Shown: piece by piece, positions 35,121 to 43,691 of the stretch
Numbering within the stretch: position 1 is the first letter of the stretch
How the letters are laid out: every line of letters begins with the position of its first letter
Origin: Chloroflexota bacterium
Lineage (GTDB): Bacteria > Chloroflexota > Anaerolineae > Anaerolineales > DRMV01
Length of the DNA stretch: 64,000 nucleotides
NCBI GenBank assembly: GCA_011322445.1
Contig: DRMV01000037.1
Coordinates: forward strand, 28,974 to 92,973
Direction of reading: 5' to 3'
Position numbers and translations under genes: made by a program
Notes under the pieces: model-generated
The model's input: only the letters and a program-made list of their open reading frames with translations
Told to the model about the DNA's origin: nothing
The model's database searches: none

Positions 35121-36353
35121 ATGCCCGAATTTTTGAACCTTTTGCCTCCTGAACAAGCGTTGGGAACCTGGTTGCCGCGGGCGACCCACCGGGTCGCGGC
35201 CGAGCGTGTGGCAACGGCTGAGGCCTGGGGGCGGGTGTTGGCTTCCGATGTGCTGGCGCCGCACCCCATGCCGCCGTTTGACCGCTCCGCCGTGGATGGG
35301 TATGCCGTGCGTGCGGCTGATACTTACGGCGCGAGCGAAAGCCTGCCCGCGTATCTTACGGTGATTGGCGAAGTGCCCATGGGGGCCGCGGCCTCTTTCA
35401 CGGTGGAAGCCGGGCAGGCGGCGTTGATTCACACGGGCGGCATGTTGCCCCCCGGCGCTGATGCGGTGGTGATGGTGGAATACACCCAACAGGCGCGGCC
35501 TGGCGAGGTGGAAATTCTCAGGCCGGTGGCTGTGGGCGAGAATGTGCTGCTGGAAGGCGAAGACGTCGCCGCGGGGGCGGTGGTTTTGCCTGCGGGGCGG
35601 CGGTTGCGCGCGGCTGAAATTGGCGGCTTGATGGCGCTGGGGGTGGTGGAGGTGCAGGTTGCTCGCCGCCCCGTGGTGGGCGTGATTGCCACCGGCGACG
35701 AAGTCGTGCTGCCTGAGACTGACCCTGGGCCCGGACAGGTGCGCGATGTCAACACCTATACCCTGAGCGCGGAAGTGCGTCGTGCCGGCGGTGTGCCCCG
35801 GGTTTATGGCATTATTCCCGACCGCCCGGAAGCCCTGGCTGAAGTCGCGGGTCGCGCGTTGCAGGAATGCGACCTGGTGGTCATTACGGCGGGCTCTTCG
35901 GCCAGCACGCGCGACATGACGGCCGAAGTGCTCGACGGCCTCGGCGCGCCTGGGGTGCTCGTCCACGGCGTCAACAGCAAACCAGGACGCCCAACCATTT
36001 TGGCCGTGGCCGAAGGCAAGCCCGTGGTGGGGCTGCCAGGCAACCCTGTCAGCGCGCTGGTCAATGTGGGGCTGTTTGTGTTACCCGCACTGGCCCTTTT
36101 GCAAGGGGAAACCCCGCATCCTGAGCCGTTGCTCCCTGCCCGTGTAACCGTCAATTTGTCTTCGGCGGCTGGCCGTGAAGACTGGTGGCCGGTGCGTCTC
36201 CGCCACACTCCGGCAGGCTGGGAAGCCGAGCCGATCTTTTACAAGAGCAACTTGATCTTTGCTTTGGCGCGCGCCGACGGCTTGTTGAAGGTTCCAGCCG
36301 ACGCCACTGGCCTTCCTGCGGGCGCCATGGCCGAAGTAAAATTGTTGCGGTAG
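35121..36353 (+). CDS. moeA: Molybdopterin molybdenumtransferase MoeA
   Basis: A 410-residue MoeA, inserting molybdate into adenylylated molybdopterin. Marks: PPFDRSAVDGYAVRA, HTGGMLPPGADAVV, GVIATGDEV, DVNTYTLSAEVRRAG, the MPT-binding TAGSSASTRDMT and GLPGNPVSALVN. GGAGG precedes ATG 35121. A second, longer MoeA follows 102 bp downstream. Confidence 0.93.
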   Translation: MPEFLNLLPPEQALGTWLPRATHRVAAERVATAEAWGRVLASDVLAPHPMPPFDRSAVDGYAVRAADTYGASESLPAYLTVIGEVPMGAAASFTVEAGQAALIHTGGMLPPGADAVVMVEYTQQARPGEVEILRPVAVGENVLLEGEDVAAGAVVLPAGRRLRAAEIGGLMALGVVEVQVARRPVVGVIATGDEVVLPETDPGPGQVRDVNTYTLSAEVRRAGGVPRVYGIIPDRPEALAEVAGRALQECDLVVITAGSSASTRDMTAEVLDGLGAPGVLVHGVNSKPGRPTILAVAEGKPVVGLPGNPVSALVNVGLFVLPALALLQGETPHPEPLLPARVTVNLSSAAGREDWWPVRLRHTPAGWEAEPIFYKSNLIFALARADGLLKVPADATGLPAGAMAEVKLLR

Positions 36354-36401
36354 TTTTTTGCCCCTTCCCTGCCTTGTGACTTTGTTTGTTGCTACGCCTG
36401 C

Positions 36402-36455
36402 CGACCGCCTGACCCAACGACTCTCTGACTCAACAACTAAGCGACTTCCCTAACC
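36402..36455 (+). repeat. Octamer repeat array B (YGACYNNN)
   Basis: Units: CGACCGCC, TGACCCAA, CGACTCTC, TGACTCAA, CAACTAAG, CGACTTCC, then a partial unit directly before the ATG of the fusion gene at 36456. It fills most of the gap between the two moeA genes. Confidence 0.7.
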
Positions 36456-38420
36456 ATGTCCATCTACCTTCACGACATTCCCCTGGATGAAGCCCACCGC
36501 CGTTTTAGCGCCGCGCTGCAAGAAGCGGGGCTGGACGGCGTGCTGGGAACGGAAACCCTGCCGCTGGACGACCGTGCGGTGGGGCGCGTGTTGGCCCAGC
36601 CGGTATGGGCGCGCATCTCTTCGCCGCATTACCATGCCGCGGCGATGGACGGTTTTGCCCTCCGCGCCGAGGCCACTTTTGGCGCTCAGCCGCTTTCTCC
36701 TGTGACGCTGCCCTACGGCGAAGAAGTCCAGTATGTAGATACGGGCGACCCGGTGCCGTCGTGGGCGAATGCGGTGGTGCCGATTGAGGAAGCCGAGCCG
36801 CTCAACGCGGCGGGAGAAGTCGAGACCGGGCGCCCTCGCCAGCCCCACGCGATTCGCTTGCGGCGGGCTGCCCGGCCGTGGCAGCACATTCGCCCGCTGG
36901 GTGAAGACATTGTCGCTACCTCCCTGGTTTTGCCTGCGGGGCATGTTCTCCGCCCGGTAGATTTGGGTGCTATTGCGGCGTGCGGTCATACTGAAGTGGT
37001 CGTGGCGCGCCGCCCCAGGGTGGCGATTTTGCCCACGGGCACCGAACTGGTGCCCATTGGCACCGACCCCAGGCCTGGCGACATTCTGGAATTCAACTCG
37101 GTGGTGCTGGCGGCGCAGGTGCGGCAGTGGGGTGGCGAGCCAACCCGCTTTCCCATCAGCATCGATGATTTTGACCTCATCCGTGGCCGTGTGGCCGAGG
37201 CTGCTCGCGAGCATGATTTGGTGCTTATCAACGCGGGTTCGTCGGCAGGTTCGGAAGATTTCTCCGCCCGTGTGGTGGAAAGCCTGGGAACGCTGTTGGT
37301 GCACGGCATTGCGGTGCGGCCGGGGCATCCGGTCATTTTGGGCATGTTGCAGGTGGAAGGCCGCACCGTGCCGGTCATTGGGGTGCCCGGTTACCCGGCT
37401 TCGGCGGCGCTCACCGGCGAAATGTTTGTTGAGCCGCTGTTAGCGCGCTGGCTGGGACGCTCGCCGCATCGTTCCCCCACGCTGAAAGCCCACCTGACGC
37501 GTAAACTGGCTTCCCCCGCCGGCGACGACGACTACGTCCGCGTGGCCGTGGGCAGGGTAGGGGACCGCTGGCTGGCGGCGCCGCTGGCGCGCGGCGCGGG
37601 CGTGTTGACTTCCCTGGTGCGCGCCGATGGCATCGTGGTGGTGCCGCGCGGTTTGCAGGGCTATGACGCCGGCAGTGAGGTGGAAGTGCGCCTTTACCGC
37701 CAGCCGCACGAACTGGAACGCACGATTTTTGCCATCGGGTCGCACGATGTCATCCTTGACCTGCTGGCGCAATTCCTGAGTGCCCATGAGCGTCGTCTGG
37801 CTTCGGCGCATGTCGGCAGCCTGGGTGGGCTGGTAGCGCTGCGGCGCGGCGAGGCCCATCTGGCCGGCAGCCACCTGCTCGACCCCGAAACGGGTGAATA
37901 TAACCTCGCTTACATTCGCCGTTACCTGCCCGGCGTGCCGGTGCGGGTGGTGCAACTGGTGGAACGCCAGCAGGGGCTGATGGTGCTGCCGGGCAACCCG
38001 AAGGGCATTCGCAGCCTGGAAGACCTGGCACGGCCGGATGTGACTTTCGTGAACCGTCAGCGCGGGGCGGGAACGCGGGTGCTGCTGGATTATCACTTGC
38101 AGCGTTTGGGCATCGACGCGAGCCACGTGCGTGGTTACGACCAGGAGGAGTTTACCCACCTGAGTGTGGCTGCAGCAGTGGCGACCGGTCGTGCTGATTG
38201 CGGCCTGGGTATTCCCGCCGCTGCCCAGGCATTGGGCCTCGATTTCGTGCCCCTCTTTTGGGAGCGTTATGACCTGGTGGTGCCGCGTGAGCACGCCGAG
38301 AGCAAATTGTTGCAACCCCTGTGGGATGTGCTGACGCAAGATGCTTTCCGGCAGGCGGTGATGCGTTTGCCGGGGTATAATGTAGATGGTATGGGACGCT
38401 TGATTGCTGAAGTGGAGTAA
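36456..38420 (+). CDS. MoeA fused to a periplasmic-binding-like domain
   Basis: A 654-residue fusion. Residues about 1-415 are MoeA (HAAAMDGFALRA, PTGTELVPIG, INAGSSAGSEDFS, GVPGYPASAALT). Residues about 420-640 are a PBP-like domain of the MoeA-linked type (FAIGSHDVILDLLAQFL, GSLGGLVALRRGEAHLAGSHLLD, VNRQRGAGTRVLLDYHL, GRADCGLGIPAAA). Fusions of this kind are known in archaea and some bacteria; the extra domain is thought to bind molybdate/tungstate or a regulatory ligand. Tandem MoeA genes may handle different metals. No ribosome-binding site is visible; the region before the ATG is array B. Confidence 0.9.
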   Translation: MSIYLHDIPLDEAHRRFSAALQEAGLDGVLGTETLPLDDRAVGRVLAQPVWARISSPHYHAAAMDGFALRAEATFGAQPLSPVTLPYGEEVQYVDTGDPVPSWANAVVPIEEAEPLNAAGEVETGRPRQPHAIRLRRAARPWQHIRPLGEDIVATSLVLPAGHVLRPVDLGAIAACGHTEVVVARRPRVAILPTGTELVPIGTDPRPGDILEFNSVVLAAQVRQWGGEPTRFPISIDDFDLIRGRVAEAAREHDLVLINAGSSAGSEDFSARVVESLGTLLVHGIAVRPGHPVILGMLQVEGRTVPVIGVPGYPASAALTGEMFVEPLLARWLGRSPHRSPTLKAHLTRKLASPAGDDDYVRVAVGRVGDRWLAAPLARGAGVLTSLVRADGIVVVPRGLQGYDAGSEVEVRLYRQPHELERTIFAIGSHDVILDLLAQFLSAHERRLASAHVGSLGGLVALRRGEAHLAGSHLLDPETGEYNLAYIRRYLPGVPVRVVQLVERQQGLMVLPGNPKGIRSLEDLARPDVTFVNRQRGAGTRVLLDYHLQRLGIDASHVRGYDQEEFTHLSVAAAVATGRADCGLGIPAAAQALGLDFVPLFWERYDLVVPREHAESKLLQPLWDVLTQDAFRQAVMRLPGYNVDGMGRLIAEVE

Positions 38421-38427
38421 ATGAAGA

Positions 38428-38793
38428 ATGACAACGGCTTTGGTGGTGGATGACAATCGGGCGACGGCAGATGCCCTTTGCAGTTTGTTGATGGTGTTGG
38501 GGTTGGAAGCGGTGGCGGCCTACAGCCCGTTGAGCGCGCTGGAAATGGCGGCCGCGCGGCGTCCGGATGTGCTGTTGTTGGATTTGAACATGCCCGGTGT
38601 GAATGGCGTGGAGGTGTTGCGCTTTTTCAAGCGCGAACCTACCCTGGAAGCCGTGCCGGTGATTGTGGTGACTTCCGATGACCAGCCAGAAACGCGGGAA
38701 GCCGTGCGTCGCGCCGGAGCATTGGATTTGATCGTCAAGCCTGCTTCAGCCGAGGCGCTGGAAGCCGCTTTGAAGCGGGCAGGTGTGTTGTAG
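38428..38793 (+). CDS. Single-domain response regulator
   Basis: A 121-residue CheY-like receiver with no output domain. The acidic pocket is DD in VVDDNRA, the phospho-acceptor Asp is in LLLDLNMPG, the switch Thr/Ser is VTSDD and the conserved Lys is VKPA. No kinase is in the window. It lies 8 bp after the MoeA fusion and 12 bp before bcp. Confidence 0.9.
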   Translation: MTTALVVDDNRATADALCSLLMVLGLEAVAAYSPLSALEMAAARRPDVLLLDLNMPGVNGVEVLRFFKREPTLEAVPVIVVTSDDQPETREAVRRAGALDLIVKPASAEALEAALKRAGVL

Positions 38794-38804
38794 AGGAGGG
38801 TGGT

Positions 38805-39284
38805 ATGCCTTTGGAAGCAGATCAACAGGCCCCCGATTTTGTTTTGCAAGACGAGAACGGCCAGCCTCACCGCCTTTCCGATTATCGCGGCAAGGTGGTG
38901 GTGCTTTATTTTTACCCCAAAGACAACACCCCCGGCTGTACGCGCGAGGCTGAAGGCTTTCGGGATGATTACGCTGCCTTCCAGCAGGCAGGCGTGGTGG
39001 TGCTGGGCGTCAGCCCCGACTCGCCAGAGCGGCATATCCGTTTCAAGACCAGGCACAATTTGCCTTTTGCCCTCTTGGCCGACCCCGAGCACAACAAGGT
39101 GTGCGAACTGTACGATGTGTGGAAGAAAAAGAAGAACTTTGGGCGGGAATACTTTGGGGTTGCCCGGACGACTTATATCATTGACCCCGAAGGCAAAATT
39201 GCCAAAGTTTATAAGCGGGTCAGGCCAGCAGGGCACAGCCAGCAGGTGCTGGCCGACCTGCAACAACAGGGGTTGTTGGGGTAA
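38805..39284 (+). CDS. bcp: Bcp-type peroxiredoxin
   Basis: A 159-residue thiol peroxidase. The peroxidatic Cys is in NTPGCTREAEGF; in most Bcp/PrxQ proteins a resolving Cys lies five residues later, but here that position is Glu. Another Cys occurs in HNKVCELYDVW. It may work as a 1-Cys or atypical enzyme. GAGGAGG precedes the ATG. Confidence 0.9.
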   Translation: MPLEADQQAPDFVLQDENGQPHRLSDYRGKVVVLYFYPKDNTPGCTREAEGFRDDYAAFQQAGVVVLGVSPDSPERHIRFKTRHNLPFALLADPEHNKVCELYDVWKKKKNFGREYFGVARTTYIIDPEGKIAKVYKRVRPAGHSQQVLADLQQQGLLG

Positions 39285-39307
39285 GCATTCCGAAGCCGGA
39301 ATGAATC

Positions 39308-39336
39308 AAAAAAGCCCGCCGCGTGGCGGGCTTTTT
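39308..39336. terminator. Bidirectional terminator between bcp and tatA
   Basis: AAAAAGCCCGCC-GCGT-GGCGGGCTTTTT: a stem flanked by A run and T run, so it works on both strands between convergent genes. Confidence 0.92.
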
Positions 39337-39465
39337 CTCGGTTTTGAACAGGGTGCCCTGCGTTGCGTTGAGGCCCGAGGCTGGGGGAAGGAAAGCGCCG
39401 GGGGCTTTTCCCACAAACAGGGTAGGTTCCTCGCGGAGCGCAACGCGAACCAGGGGCAGGCACGG

Positions 39466-39642
39466 TTATTCTTCTTTTGACGGCGTTTTGTCGCTTTCGT
39501 CTTCGGCCTCGCCTTCCAGCCCTTCGCGGAAGGCGCGAATGCTGCGCCCCAATTCCTGGGCGACTTTGCTGATGCGGCCAACGCCGAAAATCAGCAGCAC
39601 GATGAGCAAAACGATAAGCAGTTCACCGATTCCGAGATCCAT
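39466..39642 (-). CDS. tatA: Sec-independent translocase subunit TatA
   Basis: A 58-residue protein: one N-terminal transmembrane helix ([20 protein letters not shown]), the conserved F-G hinge, an amphipathic helix ([12 protein letters not shown]) and an acidic tail. It forms the Tat pore with TatC. ATG 39642 follows AAGGAG. It is encoded about 17 kb from tatC. Confidence 0.9.
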   Translation of the reverse strand: MDLGIGELLIVLLIVLLIFGVGRISKVAQELGRSIRAFREGLEGEAEDESDKTPSKEE

Positions 39643-39692
39643 GGCGTGCTCCTTGTCAGGCGAGAGAGTGGGCAAGCGGAGGTATTATACCC

Positions 39693-40046
39693 CTATTGGA
39701 ATGACGGCAGGTGCAGTGCTTCGAAGATCAGGCTCAGCCGGTCGGCCATTTTTGCCTTGTCGCGCTCTTCGGCGAAGAAGGCGAGCAAGTCGTCTGCCTC
39801 CAAATGGAAGCCCTGGGCGGGTTGGCCTTGCAGGCGCTCGGCGGCCACATCGGCCAGCGCCAGCAATTTGCGGCAACGTTTGCTGCTGGTGAAGCGGACG
39901 TCTGCCAGTTGCCCGTTGGCCACTTGGGCAAAAAAAGCCACACGATGCACGCCGCGTCGGGCTTCTTCCCCCAAGGGCTGGTAACCCTCTGGGGGAGCAT
40001 CGACATATCGGCGTAATCCCTGACGGTGGTAGTCGGCGACTTTCAT
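39693..40046 (-). CDS. Hypothetical protein, possibly NifU-N-like
   Basis: A 117-residue soluble protein. The stretch [28 protein letters not shown] vaguely recalls the NifU/IscU N-terminal fold (one Cys followed by a helix), but the full Cys set is missing. Function unknown. Its ATG overlaps the rpiB stop (ATGA) and GGAGG precedes it, so it is coupled to rpiB. Confidence 0.6.
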   Translation of the reverse strand: MKVADYHRQGLRRYVDAPPEGYQPLGEEARRGVHRVAFFAQVANGQLADVRFTSSKRCRKLLALADVAAERLQGQPAQGFHLEADDLLAFFAEERDKAKMADRLSLIFEALHLPSFQ

Positions 40047-40510
40047 GCCTCACCTCCTGACGAAGCGCAATTGCGCTCCAGGGTCTGAACCTTCGCGCGG
40101 CGCCGAGCGTGGCGCTCCGAGCCGCCGGGCTGGGCGCGCAGAAAGGCCAGCACGATTTCACGCGCCAACTCGCTGCCGATGATGCGCCCGCCCATGCACA
40201 GCACGTTCATGCCGTCGTGTTCCACGCCCTGATGCGCGGAGTAGGTGTCGTGGCACACCGAGGCGTAGATGCCGCTCATTTTGTTTGCGGCCATGCTCAT
40301 CCCCACGCCACTGCCGCAGATGAGGATGCCGCGCGCAGCCTCGCCGCGCTGGATGGCGCGCCCCACTTTCTCGGCGTAGTCGGGGAAGTCCACCGACGCG
40401 GGGCCGTCGGTGCCGAAATCCAGCACCTCGTGGCCTGCGTCGCGGATGGCCTGCAGCACTGCTTCTTTCAGCGGATACCCGCCGTGGTCACAGCCAAATG
40501 CTATCTTCAT
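40043..40510 (-). CDS. rpiB: Ribose-5-phosphate isomerase B
   Basis: A 155-residue RpiB interconverting ribulose 5-phosphate and ribose 5-phosphate in the pentose phosphate pathway. Marks: [28 protein letters not shown] with the catalytic Cys, and [11 protein letters not shown]. It lies directly downstream of transketolase, which shares its pathway. Confidence 0.95.
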   Translation of the reverse strand: MKIAFGCDHGGYPLKEAVLQAIRDAGHEVLDFGTDGPASVDFPDYAEKVGRAIQRGEAARGILICGSGVGMSMAANKMSGIYASVCHDTYSAHQGVEHDGMNVLCMGGRIIGSELAREIVLAFLRAQPGGSERHARRRAKVQTLERNCASSGGEA

Positions 40511-40529
40511 GGTTTACCTCGCGAAAAGA

Positions 40530-40588
40530 AACCGCAGATTACGCAGATTTCACAGATTTTTTCTGCGTAATCTGTGAAATCTGCGGTT
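40530..40588. repeat. Long imperfect palindrome of GATT-type repeats
   Basis: Left arm 40530-40555 and right arm 40563-40588, each 26 bases, pair at 22 of 26 positions with a 7-base T-rich loop. Both arms are made of AACCGCAGATT, ACGCAGATT and TCACAGATT units in different order. It lies between tkt and rpiB; 25 of 28 bases of the right arm region recur at 55202-55229. Confidence 0.8.
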
Positions 40589-40593
40589 TGCAA

Positions 40594-42597
40594 CTATTTG
40601 GCGGACAAAACCTCTTTCGCTTTCGCAATCACGTTCTTGACGGTGAAGCCAAACTTCTCCATCACCACGGGCCCGGGGGCCGAGGCGCCGAAGCGTTCCA
40701 TGGAAATCACCGCGCCGTGGTCGCCGACCCAGCGTTCCCAACCAAGCCGCACGCCGGCTTCTACTGCCACGCGGGCTTTGATGGACGACGGCAGCACGCT
40801 TTCCCGATAGGCTTCGTCCTGCTCCAAAAACAGTTCCCAACTGGGGAAGGAAACCACTCGCACGCCGATGCCTTCCGCGGCCAACTGCTCGGCTGCCGCC
40901 ACCACCAGCCCCACTTCGGAACCCGAGGCCATCAGGATGACCTGCGGCTTGCCGAAATCGGCCAGCACGTAAGCCCCGCGGCGCAGCCCTTCCGCCGGGG
41001 CGAAGTGGGTGCGGTCAAGGGTGGGCATGGCCTGGCGGCTGAGGATGAGCGCCACAGGCGCGTCCTTGCGCTGGACAGCGACCTTCCACGCTTCCACGGT
41101 TTCGTTGGCGTCGCCCGGGCGGATGACGATGAGGTTGGGCATGGCGCGCAGCGAGGCCAAATGCTCCACCGGCTGGTGGGTGGGGCCGTCTTCGCCCACG
41201 CCGATGCTGTCGTGGGTGAAAATCCAGATGTTGGGGATGTGGGAAAGCGCCGCGATGCGCAGCGCGCCGCGCAGGTAGTCGGAGAACACGAGGAAGGTCG
41301 CGCCAAAGGGCTTCAGCCCGCCATAAAGCGCGATGCCGTTGATGATGCCGCCCATCGCGTGCTCGCGCACGCCGAAGTGGATGTAGCGGCCTGCGGGCGT
41401 GTCGGCCTGGAAATCCTTTTCGCCCGCGAGCGCGGTTTTGTTGGAAGGCGTCAGGTCGGCAGAGCCGCCGATGAGTTCGGGCAGGCGTTGGGCGAGGGCG
41501 TTGAGCACTTTGCCCGAGGCCGCGCGGGTCGCCATGCCCTTCTCGTCCGCGGGGAAGGCGGGCAGGTCGGCATTCCAGTTTTCGGGCAGTTTGCCCGCCC
41601 AGCGGCGTTCCAGTTCGCGCGCCAGGTCAGGATATTCCCGCCCGTAAGCATCGAGCATTTTGCGCCACGGGGCTTCGTACCAGTGTTCCCCTTTGGGGAT
41701 GGCTTCCAGGAAGAATTCTTCCACCTCGTGGGGAATGTAGAACATGCGCGTCGGCCAGCCGGCCCGCTTTTTGGCTTCGTTGAGTTCCTCTTCGCCGGGC
41801 GGTTCGCCGTGGGCTTTGGGGGTATCTTGTTTGGTAGGCAGGCCGTAGCCGATGTGGGTGCGGCAGATGATGAGGGAAGGCCGCGGGTCGGCTTTGGCTT
41901 CCTCGATGGCTTTGTCGATGGCGTCCACGTCGTTGCCGTCTTCCACATGGAGCACCTGCCAGCCGTAGGCCTCGAACCGTTTGCCGCGGTCTTCGGTGAA
42001 GGCGATGTCGGTGCTGCCGTCGATGGTGATGCGGTTGTCGTCGTAGAAGTAAATCAGCCGTCCAAGGCGCAGGTGCCCGGCGAGGGAGGCGGCTTCCGAG
42101 GCAATGCCTTCCATCAGGTCGCCGTCGGTGACGATGGCGTAGATGTAATGGTCGAAAATTGGGAAGCCGGGGCGGTTGAAGCGCGCCGCCATGTGCGCCT
42201 GGGCAATCGCCATGCCCACGCCGTTGGCAAAGCCCTGCCCCAGGGGGCCGGTGGTGGTTTCCACGCCGGGGGTGAGGCCGACCTCGGGATGGCCGGGGGT
42301 TTTGCTGCCCCACTGGCGGAAGCGTTTGAGTTCCTCAAGGGGCAGGTCGTAGCCGGTGAGGTGCAGCAGGGCATAGAGCAGCGCCGAGCCGTGCCCGCCG
42401 GAGAGGATGAAGCGGTCGCGGTTCGGCCAGAGGGGATTTTTTGGGTTGTGGCGCAGGTGGCGTGTCCACAGGGTGTAGGCGATGACGGCATCGCCCATAG
42501 GCAAGCCAGGGTGGCCGGAATGGGCGTTTTGAATCATATCGGCGGCCAGGAACCGTAGGGTCCAGATGGCTTTGTCTTGGAGGTCATCGGTGGTCAT
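40594..42597 (-). CDS. tkt: Transketolase
   Basis: A 667-residue thiamine-diphosphate enzyme of the pentose phosphate pathway. Marks: [14 protein letters not shown], the TPP motif [18 protein letters not shown]...YDDNRIT, the C-terminal [10 protein letters not shown] and [31 protein letters not shown] 42597 has GGAG at 7 bases. A minus-strand TACAAT (42661 to 42656) is a possible promoter. It is followed by rpiB. Confidence 0.96.
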   Translation of the reverse strand: MTTDDLQDKAIWTLRFLAADMIQNAHSGHPGLPMGDAVIAYTLWTRHLRHNPKNPLWPNRDRFILSGGHGSALLYALLHLTGYDLPLEELKRFRQWGSKTPGHPEVGLTPGVETTTGPLGQGFANGVGMAIAQAHMAARFNRPGFPIFDHYIYAIVTDGDLMEGIASEAASLAGHLRLGRLIYFYDDNRITIDGSTDIAFTEDRGKRFEAYGWQVLHVEDGNDVDAIDKAIEEAKADPRPSLIICRTHIGYGLPTKQDTPKAHGEPPGEEELNEAKKRAGWPTRMFYIPHEVEEFFLEAIPKGEHWYEAPWRKMLDAYGREYPDLARELERRWAGKLPENWNADLPAFPADEKGMATRAASGKVLNALAQRLPELIGGSADLTPSNKTALAGEKDFQADTPAGRYIHFGVREHAMGGIINGIALYGGLKPFGATFLVFSDYLRGALRIAALSHIPNIWIFTHDSIGVGEDGPTHQPVEHLASLRAMPNLIVIRPGDANETVEAWKVAVQRKDAPVALILSRQAMPTLDRTHFAPAEGLRRGAYVLADFGKPQVILMASGSEVGLVVAAAEQLAAEGIGVRVVSFPSWELFLEQDEAYRESVLPSSIKARVAVEAGVRLGWERWVGDHGAVISMERFGASAPGPVVMEKFGFTVKNVIAKAKEVLSAK

Positions 42598-42681
42598 GAG
42601 AAAACTCCGTTGAGAGAAAGTTGGCAGTGGTTTTCCCTGAAAGTAGCATACAGGTATTGTACCGCGGGAAAGGGATAGCAA

Positions 42682-42703
42682 TGCCCCCCGCGAGCGGGGG
42701 GCA
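42682..42703 (-). terminator. GC-rich hairpin downstream of secF
   Basis: TGCCCCCCG and CGGGGGGCA form a perfect 9-bp stem with loop CGAG. The following T run is weak, so it is a probable terminator of secDF. Confidence 0.45.
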
Positions 42704-42741
42704 GGGGAGATTTGGGTAGCAAAGTTTTGAGGAAGATGGTT

Positions 42742-43671
42742 TTACGCCGTGGCTTCCTCGCCGGTGCACTTCAGTTTGCCCTTGATCCAGCAGCGCCATT
42801 CGCGGTTTTCCCATACGATCAGGATGGGCGAAGCGTTGAAGATGGAGGAGTAGGTGCCGCTGAAAATACCGATGAGCAAGATGATGACGAAGTGCCGCGT
42901 CGTGACGCCGCCGAAGAGCGCCAGGGTGAACAGCGTCAGCATTACCGTCAACTGCGTGTTGATGGACCGGTCGAGCGTTTGGACGATGGAGTGGTTGACC
43001 AGTTTCTCGTAAGGCAATCGGCGGTAGCGACGGCTGTTTTCGCGGATACGGTCGAACACCACGATGGAGTCGTGCACCGAGAAGCCGATGATGGTCAACA
43101 AGGCTGTAAGGAACATGGCGTCGGCTTCCCAGTGAAGGAAGTGGCCGAAAATGGCTTCCATGCCGATGGTTACGGAGACATCGTGCAGCATGGCGATGAT
43201 GGCCGCGGTGCCGTAACGCACGGCGTGGGGAACGCCGCGGAAGGCGTAGGTGATGTAGGCCAAAATGGCGAGCGCCGAGAGGGCGACGGCCCCCATGGCG
43301 CGCTTGGCGACTTCTTCACCTACGGAAGGCCCCACCGTGGAGAACTGGACGATTTCGATTTTCGCGTGAAAGCGTTCTTCCATCGTTTTCACGAGTTTGT
43401 TCATCATCGCCTCGTCCATGGTTTTGGAGCGGATGACGAGGGTGTTCTCCGCCGAGGTTTGTACCGTAGCGTCGCCAATGCCGAGTTCCTTGTAAAGGGC
43501 GATGACTTCGGCGGTGGGAGGGGTGGCCTTGTCAAAGCGAACTTCCAGCAGGCTGCCGCCGGTGAAGTCGATGGCCAGCGGAAGTCCCCACAGGAAGAGG
43601 GCAACCAGCCCTGGTATGATGACCAGGAGCGAAATGCCAAAGTAAAGGTAGCGCTTGCCGATGATATCCAT
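42742..43671 (-). CDS. secF: Protein-export membrane protein SecF
   Basis: A 309-residue RND-type subunit. Marks are FTGGSLLEVRF, the six-helix domain with DVSVTIGMEAIF, TIIGFSVHDSIVVFDRIREN and DRSINTQLTVMLTLF. With SecD it uses the proton-motive force to finish Sec translocation. ATG 43671 has GGAGG. It follows secD by 20 bp. Confidence 0.95.
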   Translation of the reverse strand: MDIIGKRYLYFGISLLVIIPGLVALFLWGLPLAIDFTGGSLLEVRFDKATPPTAEVIALYKELGIGDATVQTSAENTLVIRSKTMDEAMMNKLVKTMEERFHAKIEIVQFSTVGPSVGEEVAKRAMGAVALSALAILAYITYAFRGVPHAVRYGTAAIIAMLHDVSVTIGMEAIFGHFLHWEADAMFLTALLTIIGFSVHDSIVVFDRIRENSRRYRRLPYEKLVNHSIVQTLDRSINTQLTVMLTLFTLALFGGVTTRHFVIILLIGIFSGTYSSIFNASPILIVWENREWRCWIKGKLKCTGEEATA

Positions 43672-43691
43672 ATTTGAGCCTCCGAGCGCCC

